From positions 1,364,001 to 1,428,000 of the forward strand of contig NZ_CP012552.1 in assembly GCF_004803855.2 (NCBI RefSeq): a DNA stretch of 64,000 nt. The letters run 5' to 3'. This document shows, in pieces, positions 19,125 through 27,652 of the stretch (position 1 is the first letter of the stretch; each line of letters opens with the position of its first letter). The stretch is from Campylobacter sp. RM16192 (GTDB taxonomy: Bacteria; Campylobacterota; Campylobacteria; Campylobacterales; Campylobacteraceae). The notes beneath the pieces were generated by a model. That model worked only from the letters and a program-made list of their open reading frames with translations, made no database searches and was not told the DNA's origin. A program made the position numbers and the translations under genes.

Positions 19125-19151
19125 GCTGGATTTTAAAATTTAAAATCCAGC
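19125..19151 (-). terminator. Hairpin, probable original guaA terminator
   Basis: GCTGGATTTTAAA and its exact complement flank a single A, giving a 13-bp inverted repeat. On the reverse strand it lies 13 bases after the guaA-like 3' end at 19164, the spacing expected of a guaA terminator. It is now 2.4 kb away from guaA, which suggests it was displaced by an insertion. It would also stop reverse-strand transcription from the AIPR gene. Confidence 0.6.
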
Positions 19152-19163
19152 AAAGTATATAAT

Positions 19164-19174
19164 TACTCCCACTC
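19164..19174 (-). repeat. Distal direct repeat of the guaA 3' end (candidate attR)
   Basis: On the reverse strand this reads GAGTGGGAGTA, followed by A, which codes Glu-Trp-Glu-stop, the same C-terminal residues as GuaA. It matches the guaA end at 10 of 11 bases. Upstream homology to guaA stops at once, as expected of a half-site. Confidence 0.5.
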
Positions 19175-19769
19175 TTCATATAAAGCTTGTTACCCATTAC
19201 AAAATAAGCATTTGCAAGGTTCTTATTTGCACATATTCCATATTTTCATCGTTTTTATATGTGTTTTTTAAGCAAAATACTTGAAAAGTACTTCAATCCT
19301 ATGAATTTCAATCAATAATTACCAGATAATATTCATTTGAGTTTAATTTTGTTAAGTTTCTCTTTGTAGCTTTTTTATATCTATTATCAATATTTTTAGC
19401 TATTTTAGCATCAATATATTATCAGTTATAATTCTATCTTAGCCTCTCATTATCTCTAAAACATAGAATTAGTATAACAAGTGTAGAATAGTAAGGTATA
19501 GTATATTATCATTAAATAGGTATCACCTCACAGGAATGCACATAAGTCGAAAGTATTTATTTTCTATTCTCACACTCTTCCTTGAAAGAAGTTCAATAGA
19601 TTCAAAAGCTTAATTTTAAACTATTTTAACAGTTCAGGTTCGAAATAACTGAGAAAATCAGTGTGGTCTTTGGTTTTTCATCCATTACAATGCCAGTTCC
19701 AGTTTGATTATCCTAAAAATGATTCCTTATTATTGTTTGTTAAAATATTTAAACGACTACAACTTCAAC

Positions 19770-21317
19770 TTAAAAATATTGTGAAATCAATTTTCCAATA
19801 TCTATATCGGCAATATCAAGTTGGATATCAATATTTGTAATTACTTCATTCATAAGTTCATCTATATCATTTTCATTTTTAAAATAGTTCTTATAGGTAA
19901 AGACTTCATCTTTATTTTCTTTTTCAATTTTAACTTTTATTAACTTCCAAACTAATTTAATAAAATAAACATATAGATTATTCCATTTCGCTCTGTCCAT
20001 TATGTACTGATCAGTTTTAATCCACATATCCATTAACTTTTTAGAGCTCTTAATGTACCTACAAATTATTGATAGAACTGTAAATCTGGCTAAGCCATAT
20101 TTTGAAACCCCCTCATTTCCAATTACATCGCCGACTTGACTAATAATCGTATAGATATCATAATATTTTAAAATATCCGACGCTTTTATATTTCTATTAA
20201 ATACATCAGAATACCGTTGATCAAACATAGATGCTTTTAAATGCGTTAAATACGGCTGGAATTTATAACCAGATATAATTAATTGAGCAGCTAACCCATT
20301 GTCTATAGAATTATGAGATATGGTTTCTCCAGCTTTGCTAACATATGAATAATCTAAGTCATATGCATCGTTTATCTCTTCGAATTCCCTCTTTAACCTT
20401 AATTGAACAGAATCACTTGACCTCAAATCTTTCATACTTATAGCATTTTGATTATTATTATAGGTTGAAATCAATTCTGTTAATGTTGAATTATTACCTA
20501 CAGTTGAAATTTTAACTAACGTTCTGATAATTGGACTAAGGCTCTCTTCTTCGGCTTTAAACGTGAGTATTGATTGAGCACCATTTACGACAGAGTAGTT
20601 TTCTATAGTTAAAGTTGATTTTTCACTATCTAAAGCCATTTTTTCACACACTATAGATATACCATTGTGAAAAATTGGGAAATACAGGTTCTCTTCAGTG
20701 TTATTGATTGTTTTTCTAATTGATCTGTTGACTCTGGTATTTCCTAAGTTTAATCGCACATTTTTATTAAACAATGTTAGATCTCCTAGCCCATCTAGCT
20801 CAATTAATTGTGACGCTGGAAGAACGATAAATAGTGATCTGATTCCTTTGTTGCTATCAATATCTTCAAGAATAGATTTCGAAAAGTCTAAATCTGTAAA
20901 TGTTTTAGTACCTGATACTAGTGGTTCTTTCTTTATATACTTGTATCTATCTTTCATTAAATTCAAGTCGCAAAAATACAAATTGTCAAAATTTTCTTTA
21001 TAGTCAGCTGCTTCTTTAGATGGTAACGAATTACTTATAAAATGCATTTCAACATTATAATCTGACACTTTTTCTATTATATTAAAATCTTTAACTAAGG
21101 CTTTAACTTCATTATTAGCATCACTATTTAATAAGTTTTGAACATTTTCTTCATTTTTAAAAAACGCCATTGCTCCCGCTAATCTTTGAAGGTCTTTATC
21201 ACCAAAAGTTACATCATTGTTCTTTTTATATTTTCCTTGAAATATTAAAATTCGCATTTCATGGTCATCTACGAAAATTGCATCTATCCCCTTATCTTGT
21301 GTTCCATCACAAATCAA
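19770..21317 (-). CDS. AIPR-family abortive infection protein, main part
   Basis: The 515-codon frame encodes most of an AIPR (abortive infection phage resistance) protein. Near its N-terminus, KGIDAIFVDDHEMRILIFQG followed by KYKK looks like a PD-(D/E)xK nuclease core (Asp, then Gln-x-Lys). The AIPR region contains LYFPIFHNGISIVCEK, ENYSVVNGAQSI and TYNNNQNAIS, the family hallmarks. AIPR proteins are linked to phage defence and restriction-like systems. The frame opens at a TTG after a TAA at 21321-21323, without a ribosome site. The natural N-terminus continues upstream in the same frame, so the gene is probably inactivated by a nonsense codon. No partner gene lies beside it. Confidence 0.75.
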   Translation of the reverse strand: MICDGTQDKGIDAIFVDDHEMRILIFQGKYKKNNDVTFGDKDLQRLAGAMAFFKNEENVQNLLNSDANNEVKALVKDFNIIEKVSDYNVEMHFISNSLPSKEAADYKENFDNLYFCDLNLMKDRYKYIKKEPLVSGTKTFTDLDFSKSILEDIDSNKGIRSLFIVLPASQLIELDGLGDLTLFNKNVRLNLGNTRVNRSIRKTINNTEENLYFPIFHNGISIVCEKMALDSEKSTLTIENYSVVNGAQSILTFKAEEESLSPIIRTLVKISTVGNNSTLTELISTYNNNQNAISMKDLRSSDSVQLRLKREFEEINDAYDLDYSYVSKAGETISHNSIDNGLAAQLIISGYKFQPYLTHLKASMFDQRYSDVFNRNIKASDILKYYDIYTIISQVGDVIGNEGVSKYGLARFTVLSIICRYIKSSKKLMDMWIKTDQYIMDRAKWNNLYVYFIKLVWKLIKVKIEKENKDEVFTYKNYFKNENDIDELMNEVITNIDIQLDIADIDIGKLISQYF

Positions 21318-21320
21318 AGT

Positions 21321-21476
21321 TTAAGCAAGACTTCGATCAATTTCATACATATAAATAAGAGCCCATAAAATCAGTTCTTTGCTTTCAGACCTTCCTGGAA
21401 CACTTAATACTTTCATTTCTTCTCTTACCATTTTTTGAATTTCATCATGTTTTTTTTCTTGCACAGCATTCTCCAT
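21321..21476 (-). pseudogene. Detached N-terminus of the AIPR gene, ended by in-frame TAA
   Basis: From the ATG at 21476, 51 codons run MENAVQEKKHDEIQK...EIDRSLA and stop at TAA (21321-21323). The next codons, ACT TTG ATT TGT GAT, continue in the same frame into the AIPR body. The sequence therefore looks like one 568-codon gene with a single nonsense codon at position 52, not a frameshift. The fragment has the SESKELILWALIY helix typical of the region before the nuclease core. No ribosome site precedes the ATG. Confidence 0.65.
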
Positions 21477-21484
21477 TTTTTATT

Positions 21485-21490
21485 ATTATA
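21485..21490 (-). promoter_or_regulatory. -10 element for the AIPR gene, possibly leaderless
   Basis: The reverse strand reads TATAAT, ending 9 bases before the ATG at 21476. A transcript would start at or next to the ATG and carry no ribosome site. Triple stops (TAATAATAA overlapping) upstream exclude a longer frame. Confidence 0.45.
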
Positions 21491-21595
21491 AAATAGTTTT
21501 TATGCTCCTCTTTCCTTTTATTTGCCCTAACCATATCCCAAGACTCTGCCTACTTCACTACTAGTTGTATTATATAACTATAGTTTCCGGAATAC

Positions 21596-23131
21596 CTACT
21601 CCCATTCAATCGTTGCAGGCGGCTTAGAACTTATATCGTAAACTACGCGGTTGATGCCATTAACCTCATTTATGATACGGCGAGAAATATTTTCAAGCAA
21701 ATCATAAGGAAGTCTTGAGAAGCTAGCCGTCATACCGTCGCTCGCATCTACAACACGGATACAAACTGCGTTTTCATAAGTGCGGTTGTCACCCATTACG
21801 CCGACTGAATTTACATTTAGGAGTACGCAGAACGCTTGCCAAGTCTTGTTATACCAACCTGTTGATTTAAGCTCATCGCGAAGTATCACATCAGCCTTGC
21901 GAAGAAGCTCAAGGCTAGGCGTATTTACCTCTCCCATTATACGTATGGCAAGTCCAGGACCAGGGAATGGATGACGGAAGACAAGATCACGAGATAAACC
22001 AAGTTCAAGCCCAAGTTGGCGCACCTCATCTTTAAAAATTTCTTTTAAAGGCTCAATTAGCTCAAAGCTCATCCAGTCAGGCAAGCCTCCTACATTATGA
22101 TGGCTCTTTATGGTTTTGCCGGCACCAACGACAGAACTTTCAATAATATCAGTATACAGGGTGCCTTGGGCTAAGAATTTTACATTATCGTGTTTTTTGG
22201 CCTCTTTTTCAAAAATTTCTATGAAAGTTTCGCCTATTATTTTGCGTTTTCTCTCAGGATCGGTGACGCCTGCGAGTCGCTCGAGGAAAGTCTTGCTAGC
22301 ATCGATACTTACGAGCTCTACGCCAAGCCTTGTCCTAAAAGTGGCTTCTACTTGCTCTCTTTCGCCAGTTCTTAAAAGTCCGTTATCGACAAAGACAAGT
22401 ATTACATTTTCAGGTATCGCATTAGCTAAAAGTGCTGCGGTTACAGAGCTATCCACGCCACCGCTTACAGCACAAAGAACCTTTTTATTTCCTACCTGCT
22501 CTTTTATCTTTGCGATTTGTATTTTAGCAAAACTTCCCATATTCCAAGTGCTTTCACAACCGCAGATATATTTAGCGAAGTTCTTTAAAATTTGTGAGCC
22601 AAATTCGCTATGTTGCACCTCTGGATGAAATTGAAGTGCATAAATTTTGCGTTTATCGTCTCCAAATACGCAATAAGGCGAATTTTCGCTAATAGCAAGT
22701 GCCTCAAAGCCATTTGGAATATTTTTAACATAGTCGGCATGACTCATCCATACTATCTGTTTTTCAGGAGTTCCTGTGAATAAACCATGCTCTTTAATTA
22801 TGCTAAGTTCAGCCTTGCCATACTCCTTTTGGCTAGCTAATGCAACCTCTGCCTTATTTACATGAGCGATTAGCTGCATACCATAGCAGATACCAAGAAT
22901 AGGCACTTTTAGCTTAAAAACACCATCGTCGCAAAAGTAAGCATCGCTTGCATATACGCTTGCAGGTCCACCACTTAAAATGATGCCTTTTGGCTTTTTA
23001 GACTTGATATCTTCAAGCTTGGCATTAAATGGCAAAATTTCCGTATATACACCCTGCTCACGTAATCTGCGAGCTATCAGCTGAGTGTATTGAGAACCGA
23101 AGTCTAAAACGATAATATCTGATGTAGTCAT
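21596..23131 (-). CDS. guaA: GMP synthase (glutamine-hydrolysing)
   Basis: The 511-residue enzyme converts XMP to GMP. The N-terminal glutaminase domain has Cys82 in [12 protein letters not shown] and His169/Glu171 in LQFHPEV. The synthetase domain has the P-loop [10 protein letters not shown] (residues 221-230), and the C-terminal dimerisation domain ends KPPATIEWE. All catalytic parts are present. Its last codons are the proposed insertion site: the 10-of-11-base repeat lies 2.4 kb downstream. No clear terminator follows the present stop codon. GuaB, which makes its substrate, is at 52800-54248. Confidence 0.98.
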   Translation of the reverse strand: MTTSDIIVLDFGSQYTQLIARRLREQGVYTEILPFNAKLEDIKSKKPKGIILSGGPASVYASDAYFCDDGVFKLKVPILGICYGMQLIAHVNKAEVALASQKEYGKAELSIIKEHGLFTGTPEKQIVWMSHADYVKNIPNGFEALAISENSPYCVFGDDKRKIYALQFHPEVQHSEFGSQILKNFAKYICGCESTWNMGSFAKIQIAKIKEQVGNKKVLCAVSGGVDSSVTAALLANAIPENVILVFVDNGLLRTGEREQVEATFRTRLGVELVSIDASKTFLERLAGVTDPERKRKIIGETFIEIFEKEAKKHDNVKFLAQGTLYTDIIESSVVGAGKTIKSHHNVGGLPDWMSFELIEPLKEIFKDEVRQLGLELGLSRDLVFRHPFPGPGLAIRIMGEVNTPSLELLRKADVILRDELKSTGWYNKTWQAFCVLLNVNSVGVMGDNRTYENAVCIRVVDASDGMTASFSRLPYDLLENISRRIINEVNGINRVVYDISSKPPATIEWE

Positions 23132-23223
23132 AAAAAATCCTAAAATTTTATTTAATCGACCATAAAAATGGGCGACATAAACTCTTTTGTCGTAAAATCA
23201 AAACATAGCTAAAGCGCAAATGC

Positions 23224-23382
23224 TTAAAATTGATTAATCCTATCTGTCTTTCTTGCGCTTTCTTGACTTTCGCCAGTATCATAAAATGGATTAGCCTTAT
23301 ATCCGCAACCGCTCAATAAAAAGATTAATAAAAAAGATGCTAAAATCCATTTATGAAAGATGCTAAATTTATTATAGGCCAT
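23224..23382 (-). CDS. Small lipoprotein (52 aa)
   Basis: An ATG at 23380-23382 opens a 52-codon reverse-strand frame: MAYNKFSIFHKWILASFLLI, then FLLSGCGYKANPFYDTGESQ and a charged tail ending DRINQF. The hydrophobic stretch followed by LLSGC is a classic lipobox, so the mature product would be a lipid-anchored peptide of about 27 residues. The start lies 30 bases inside the divergent gene at 23353. Campylobacter has many short lipoproteins with Gly-Tyr-Lys-x-Pro near the lipidated Cys. Function unknown. Confidence 0.65.
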   Translation of the reverse strand: MAYNKFSIFHKWILASFLLIFLLSGCGYKANPFYDTGESQESARKTDRINQF

Positions 23383-23814
23383 ATTCTAAATAATCCTTCG
23401 TATAAAGAGCTTAAAAGCCGTAGCGAGTGCTTGGAATTCACCAAACTACTTAGCTTAAACCATCAACGGCTAATAGCTTTTTGCTATGTTAAAAATAACA
23501 TTTTATTTTTTGCCCTACTTCATCCGCTAGGACTTCAGGAGCTAAAACGAGATAATAATATAAGTATGATAAAAGGCTTATTAAAAATTTATTGCAGCGT
23601 CAATAAAGATAGTAAATTGGCTCAAATTTCGGATATAAAATTTTTCGTAGCTAAAAATTTACGCTTCAAAAAAGAAGCAAAAATTTTACCTAAAATTGTA
23701 AATTTTGAAAAATCCAAAGGAGAGTTTATAAATTTGGCCAAAAATCCACAAATCTATGCCAAATTTGAAGCTATAAGAGAGAAAATAAAAGCGAATTTAG
23801 ATGCTAATAGATGA
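23353..23814 (+). CDS. DUF721/DciA-like hypothetical protein
   Basis: The 153-residue protein is basic and has no signal or membrane segment. The core QRLIAFCYVKNNILFFALLH, then PLGLQELKRDNNISMIKGLL, ending in ISDIKFFVAKNLRF, resembles the KH-like DUF721 fold (L-V-x-V-x(s)-x-(W/L)-x-x-E-L ... I-x-x-I-x-F-x-V). DUF721 covers DciA, the ancestral DnaB helicase loader. The match is by pattern only. It overlaps uvrC by 14 bases, so the two are co-translated. A gene of similar position precedes uvrC in other epsilonproteobacteria. Confidence 0.6.
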   Translation: MKDAKFIIGHILNNPSYKELKSRSECLEFTKLLSLNHQRLIAFCYVKNNILFFALLHPLGLQELKRDNNISMIKGLLKIYCSVNKDSKLAQISDIKFFVAKNLRFKKEAKILPKIVNFEKSKGEFINLAKNPQIYAKFEAIREKIKANLDANR

Positions 23815-25606
23815 AATTCGCTCACTTCCAAACAATCCAGGGATCTACCAATATTTTGACAAATTTGGCAAGCTTCTTTATGTTGGTAAAGCAAAAATTT
23901 TAAAAAACCGAGTAAAAAGCTATTTTAGCTTCACGCCGACTCTTGCGCCATCGCCAAAAGTAGGTCCTAGAATACATAAAATGATAAGCGAAACCACTCA
24001 TCTTGAGTATATAATAACTCCAAGCGAAGCTGATGCTTTAATTCTTGAAAACTCGTTTATAAAGCAACTTAAGCCAAAATATAATATCTTGTTAAGAGAC
24101 GATAAGACCTACCCTTATATCTACGTAAATTTGGATGATGAATTTCCAAGGTTTGATATCACAAGAAAGATAGTAAAAGGCAAAAATATTAAGTATTTTG
24201 GGCCATATTTTAGAGGCGGAAGAGAGCTTTTAGAGGCCTTGCAAATGAGTTTTAAACTAGTGCAAAGCAAAGCCGCACTTAAAGCAAAAGGCTCATACTT
24301 GCCATATCAAATAGGATATTCAGAGGCTCCGCTTATAAGCAAAATTTCTACAAATGAATATGCAAAAGTAGTCAATGCTGCAATATCAGCACTGCAAAAT
24401 CCAAATTCTTTAATAGCAAATTTAACAAATCTAATGACCAAGTACGCCCAAAATGAAAACTACGAACAGGCGGCAAAAATCAGAGATAAAATAAATGCCA
24501 TAAAAGATCTGGATACTAAAATAGAGGTAGATCTGGCTAAGCTTGAGGACTTTGAGGTATTTGCTATAAATTCTTGTCAAAATATGATCTGTGCGGTTAG
24601 ATTTAGCATACAAAACGGCAAAATAAGCGGAGTAAATCAAAATATTACAAATTTAAAAATGAATCTTGATAACGATACAAACGATGCCTACAAGCAAATA
24701 ATCCTAGAGAGCTTTCCTATCGATATGCCGGTAATTAGTTCTAAAATTTACACACTTGATAAATTTGAAGACTCGGGCTTGGTAGAGGAAATTTTAACCG
24801 CTAGGCATAGTAAAAAATTTAGCATATCTACACCAAAAATAGGCGAAAAAAAACGAATTTGCGATATGGCGGGTAAAAATGCGGAAATTTCTATACAAAA
24901 CTATCTAAAAACCCATGATAACGAGCTTTTAAAAGAGATAAAAGAGTATTTTTCGCTTACTCATACTCCATATACTGTCGAAACCTTTGATAACTCGCAT
25001 ATGTTTGGCAAAGCCTGTGTCAGCGCTATGATAAGGTTTGAGCATGGAAATTTCATCAAAGACAAATACCGCCACGTCAATCTACAAAGCAAAAACGACT
25101 ACGATCAGATGCGAGAGATGCTCATAGAAAGGGCTCTTAGGTTTGATAAAATTTCCGCTCCCGATCTTTGGATAATAGACGGAGGGCAAGCCTTACTAGA
25201 TCTGGCTAATGAAATTTTAAAAAGTAGCGGAGCAAACGTAGATGTCATAGCAATTTCAAAAGAGAAAATAGACTCCAAAGCCCACCGCGCCAAGGGGGCT
25301 GCAAAGGATAAAATTTATACGAATTTAGGCTCATTTTTGCTTGCTACAAATGATAAAAAATTGCAGTTTTTTCAAAGACTTCGCGATGAGGCACACAGAT
25401 TTGCCATAACGTTTCACCAAAAGACTAAAAAAAGAGAGGATATGGAGGCCTCAAGGCTGATACAAGCCGGAGTTTCTCAAGGAAGCATAGCCAAGCTCGT
25501 TAAATTTTATGGAAATTTTGAAAATATACTAAATGCAAATTTTGATGAGATAACTAAAATAACAAACAAAAGCGTTGCGGAAAAAATAGAGTTAATAAAA
25601 AAATAG
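23801..25606 (+). CDS. uvrC: Excinuclease ABC subunit C
   Basis: The 601-residue nuclease makes both cuts in nucleotide excision repair. The N-terminal GIY-YIG domain reads NPGIYQYFDKFGKLLYVGKA. A UVR motif for UvrB contact (YEQAAKIRDKINAI) lies near residue 225. The C-terminal RNase H-like nuclease holds VETFDNSHMFGKACVSAM and LWIIDGGQALL, and two helix-hairpin-helix elements end the protein. The ATG at 23801 overlaps the upstream gene. A terminator follows at 25623-25658. Confidence 0.97.
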   Translation: MLIDEIRSLPNNPGIYQYFDKFGKLLYVGKAKILKNRVKSYFSFTPTLAPSPKVGPRIHKMISETTHLEYIITPSEADALILENSFIKQLKPKYNILLRDDKTYPYIYVNLDDEFPRFDITRKIVKGKNIKYFGPYFRGGRELLEALQMSFKLVQSKAALKAKGSYLPYQIGYSEAPLISKISTNEYAKVVNAAISALQNPNSLIANLTNLMTKYAQNENYEQAAKIRDKINAIKDLDTKIEVDLAKLEDFEVFAINSCQNMICAVRFSIQNGKISGVNQNITNLKMNLDNDTNDAYKQIILESFPIDMPVISSKIYTLDKFEDSGLVEEILTARHSKKFSISTPKIGEKKRICDMAGKNAEISIQNYLKTHDNELLKEIKEYFSLTHTPYTVETFDNSHMFGKACVSAMIRFEHGNFIKDKYRHVNLQSKNDYDQMREMLIERALRFDKISAPDLWIIDGGQALLDLANEILKSSGANVDVIAISKEKIDSKAHRAKGAAKDKIYTNLGSFLLATNDKKLQFFQRLRDEAHRFAITFHQKTKKREDMEASRLIQAGVSQGSIAKLVKFYGNFENILNANFDEITKITNKSVAEKIELIKK

Positions 25607-25622
25607 TATTAAAGATTAGGGT

Positions 25623-25658
25623 TTTAGCCTTTGAGGAAATTAAACCGCAAAGGCTAAA
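25623..25658. terminator. Bidirectional terminator between uvrC and dnaJ
   Basis: TTTAGCCTTTG and CAAAGGCTAAA form a perfect 11-bp stem around a 14-base loop, with T-rich DNA on one side and A-rich DNA on the other. It lies between two convergent genes. Confidence 0.8.
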
Positions 25659-25669
25659 TTTGTATAAAT

Positions 25670-26815
25670 TTATTTTTTGCTATTTTTATCCTGAAGACTG
25701 TCGCCCTTAAACCAATTTATAACCTTATCAAATACGCTTTCATCGGCACTGCTTTTGCCGTTTTCTATACCAAAGCTTTCTTGAAGTTTTTTAAGCATCT
25801 CTATTTGCTCATCGGTTAGCTTACTAGGCGACTTTATAGAAATTTGAGCTATCAATCGCCCTACTTTTCTACTATTTACGCTTTTTATCCCCTCGCCTTC
25901 AAATACGAACTGCTGCTTATCTTTGGCGCCTATTGGTAACTTTAGATCTGTTGATCCGTTAAGCGTAGGTATTTTGATAGTTTCTCCAAGAATCGCTTGA
26001 GTGAAAAATACAGGAATTTCTATGTATACGTCATTTCCGTTTCTGATAAAATGTTCATCTGGCTCAACCGATATACTCACATATAGATCGCCTCTGCTTC
26101 CATCTACAGAAAGGTTGCCTTTGCCTGCCACTCTCATTCTCATGCCGTTATCTACGCCGGCTGGGATATTTATGGTGACGCTTTGCTTCTCCTCATCATA
26201 GCCTCTGCCTTCGCATTTACCGCAAATATCTTTTACGATTTCGCCGGTCCCGCTACAATATGGACACTCTTGAACAAAGCTCATAAAGCCTCTTTGCTGG
26301 CTTATTCGCCCTTTTCCTCCACAATGAGGACAAGGCTTATACGCACCGTCTTTTGAGCCTGTGCCTTTGCAACTTTGACAAGGTTTTTTAATACTAAATT
26401 TTACTTCCCTTTCTACTCCAAAAACAGCCTCGTTAAACTCTATATTTACAGGGATTTCAAAATCAAGAGGATACTTATCAAGGCTTCTTTTTCTCCTGCG
26501 ATCGCCTCCAAAATCACCGCCAAAAAACGAGCTAAATATATCTCCTAGATCAAAATCGGCACTAAAGCCTCCGCCAAATCCTCCGGCACTACCCTCAAGT
26601 CCTGCCTTGCCGTATCTATCATAAATTCTACGCTTCTCCTCATCGCCTAATACCTGATAGGCCTCATTTACGAGCTTAAATTTCTCTTCGGCCTCTTTAT
26701 CTCCCTGATTTCTATCCGGGTGATATTTAAGCGCAAGTTTTCTAAATGCTTTTTTTATTGTTTCGGAGTCGCTTGTTCTACTGATCTCTAGAATTTCATA
26801 ATAATTAATCTCCAA
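25670..26815 (-). CDS. dnaJ: Chaperone protein DnaJ
   Basis: The 381-residue Hsp40 co-chaperone has a J domain with KYHPDRNQG, a Gly/Phe-rich linker ([11 protein letters not shown]), four zinc-binding repeats ([32 protein letters not shown]) and the C-terminal substrate domains. It stimulates the ATPase of DnaK. The start codon is TTG, supported by AGGAG five bases upstream and by the family start (xxYYEILEI). It is divergent from racR, as in C. jejuni. Confidence 0.97.
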   Translation of the reverse strand: MEINYYEILEISRTSDSETIKKAFRKLALKYHPDRNQGDKEAEEKFKLVNEAYQVLGDEEKRRIYDRYGKAGLEGSAGGFGGGFSADFDLGDIFSSFFGGDFGGDRRRKRSLDKYPLDFEIPVNIEFNEAVFGVEREVKFSIKKPCQSCKGTGSKDGAYKPCPHCGGKGRISQQRGFMSFVQECPYCSGTGEIVKDICGKCEGRGYDEEKQSVTINIPAGVDNGMRMRVAGKGNLSVDGSRGDLYVSISVEPDEHFIRNGNDVYIEIPVFFTQAILGETIKIPTLNGSTDLKLPIGAKDKQQFVFEGEGIKSVNSRKVGRLIAQISIKSPSKLTDEQIEMLKKLQESFGIENGKSSADESVFDKVINWFKGDSLQDKNSKK

Positions 26816-26944
26816 AAATTCTCCTAGTTTTTTTAATTTTAAAAATAGATTTTATCCTATTGAAGCTAAAATTTAAATTTTAATTTACAAATAGCAAAAC
26901 TAGGCGCTAAAAGCTATTTGTCATATAATTTAACAATTTTTAGT

Positions 26945-26950
26945 TATAAT
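26945..26950 (+). promoter_or_regulatory. -10 element for racRS-recR
   Basis: TATAAT lies 31 bases before the racR ATG, followed by AAAGG at the ribosome-site position. Transcription from here excludes the longer racR frame that opens at 26918. Confidence 0.55.
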
Positions 26951-26980
26951 AAGCACCAAATCAACACAGAAAGGTTCATA

Positions 26981-27652
26981 ATGATTAACGTTTTGATGAT
27001 CGAAGACGATCCAGAATTTGCTCAAATTCTATCAGAATACTTAGATAATTTTAATATAAAAGTCACCAACTACGAAGATCCTTACCTTGGACTAAGCGCA
27101 GGCATCAAAAACTATGATTTACTAATTTTAGATCTTACGCTACCTGGCATAGACGGACTTGAGGTATGCAAAGAAATTCGCGAAAAATACGATATACCTA
27201 TTATTATTTCATCGGCCAGAAGCGATATAAGCGATAAAGTCGTAGGACTTCAAATAGGGGCTGACGACTATCTTCCAAAGCCTTACGATCCAAAAGAGAT
27301 GCACGCCAGAATAATGAGTCTAATCAGAAGATATAAAAAATCTCACGAAAACGTAGAAGAGGTAGTGGATTCAGCCTTTAGAATAGATGAAAAAAGACAT
27401 GAAATTTATTACAACAATGAGGCGTTAACACTAACTCCTGCCGAATATGAAATTTTAACTTATCTTATCAAGCAACATAGCTTCTCAGTATCAAGAGAGC
27501 AACTTGTCTATAATTGCAAAAGCTTAAAAGACAAGGATTCAAAGAGCTTAGACGTAATTATAGGAAGACTGAGAACCAAGATAGGGGATAACTCAAAAAA
27601 TCCAAGGCACATATTCTCGGTTCGCGGTATAGGCTATAAGCTAATAGGATGA
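26981..27652 (+). CDS. racR: OmpR-family response regulator RacR
   Basis: The 223-residue protein has a receiver domain with the acidic pair Asp9-Asp10, the phosphorylated Asp51 in LLILDLTLPG and the Lys of LPKPYDP, then a winged-helix DNA-binding domain (LTPAEYEILTYLI to VRGIGYKLIG). The ATG at 26981 was chosen because of the AAAGG site and -10 box just upstream; the first 21 codons of the longer frame do not fit the family. The dnaJ-racR-racS-recR order matches C. jejuni, where RacRS (reduced ability to colonise) responds to growth conditions and affects colonisation. The assignment rests on this synteny and domain type. Confidence 0.9.
   Translation: MINVLMIEDDPEFAQILSEYLDNFNIKVTNYEDPYLGLSAGIKNYDLLILDLTLPGIDGLEVCKEIREKYDIPIIISSARSDISDKVVGLQIGADDYLPKPYDPKEMHARIMSLIRRYKKSHENVEEVVDSAFRIDEKRHEIYYNNEALTLTPAEYEILTYLIKQHSFSVSREQLVYNCKSLKDKDSKSLDVIIGRLRTKIGDNSKNPRHIFSVRGIGYKLIG

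Larger units (their letters stand above)
19024..19769. other. Geneless AT-rich stretch between the cupin gene and the AIPR gene
   Basis: I find no convincing gene in these roughly 740 bases. The end nearest the cupin gene holds a perfect hairpin (19125-19151) and a copy of the guaA 3' end (19164-19174). The rest, up to the AIPR stop codon, is AT-rich with stops in all frames; it looks like decayed DNA or the end of an insertion. No integrase or transposase fragment was recognised. Confidence 0.6.
19164..21607. mobile_element. Small genomic insertion at the 3' end of guaA (candidate)
   Basis: The segment begins and ends with nearly the same 11 bases: TACTCCCACTC at 19164-19174 and TACTCCCATTC at 21597-21607, the latter being the last codons of guaA. 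Both copies face the same way, as with att repeats made by site-specific insertion. Between them are an AIPR defence gene and noncoding AT-rich DNA. The 3' end of guaA is a known insertion site for integrative elements. No integrase is present, so this would be a remnant or a passively mobilised unit. The repeat is short, so the call is an inference. Confidence 0.5.

Noticed and set aside
19626-19715. Short reverse-strand peptide (DNQTGTGIVMDEKP...) in the geneless stretch
   Set aside because: It has a stop just upstream of the Asp codon, no good ribosome site and about 28 codons; I could not tie it to a family. It may be a remnant.
21315-21476. A frameshift as the cause of the broken AIPR gene
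   Set aside because: Counting codons shows that both parts share one frame: 51 codons, TAA, ACT, then TTG ATT. The lesion is a nonsense codon.
22110-22628. 172-codon open frame antisense to guaA
   Set aside because: It is a mirror of the strongly conserved guaA coding sequence, has no family match or ribosome site, and ends inside guaA.
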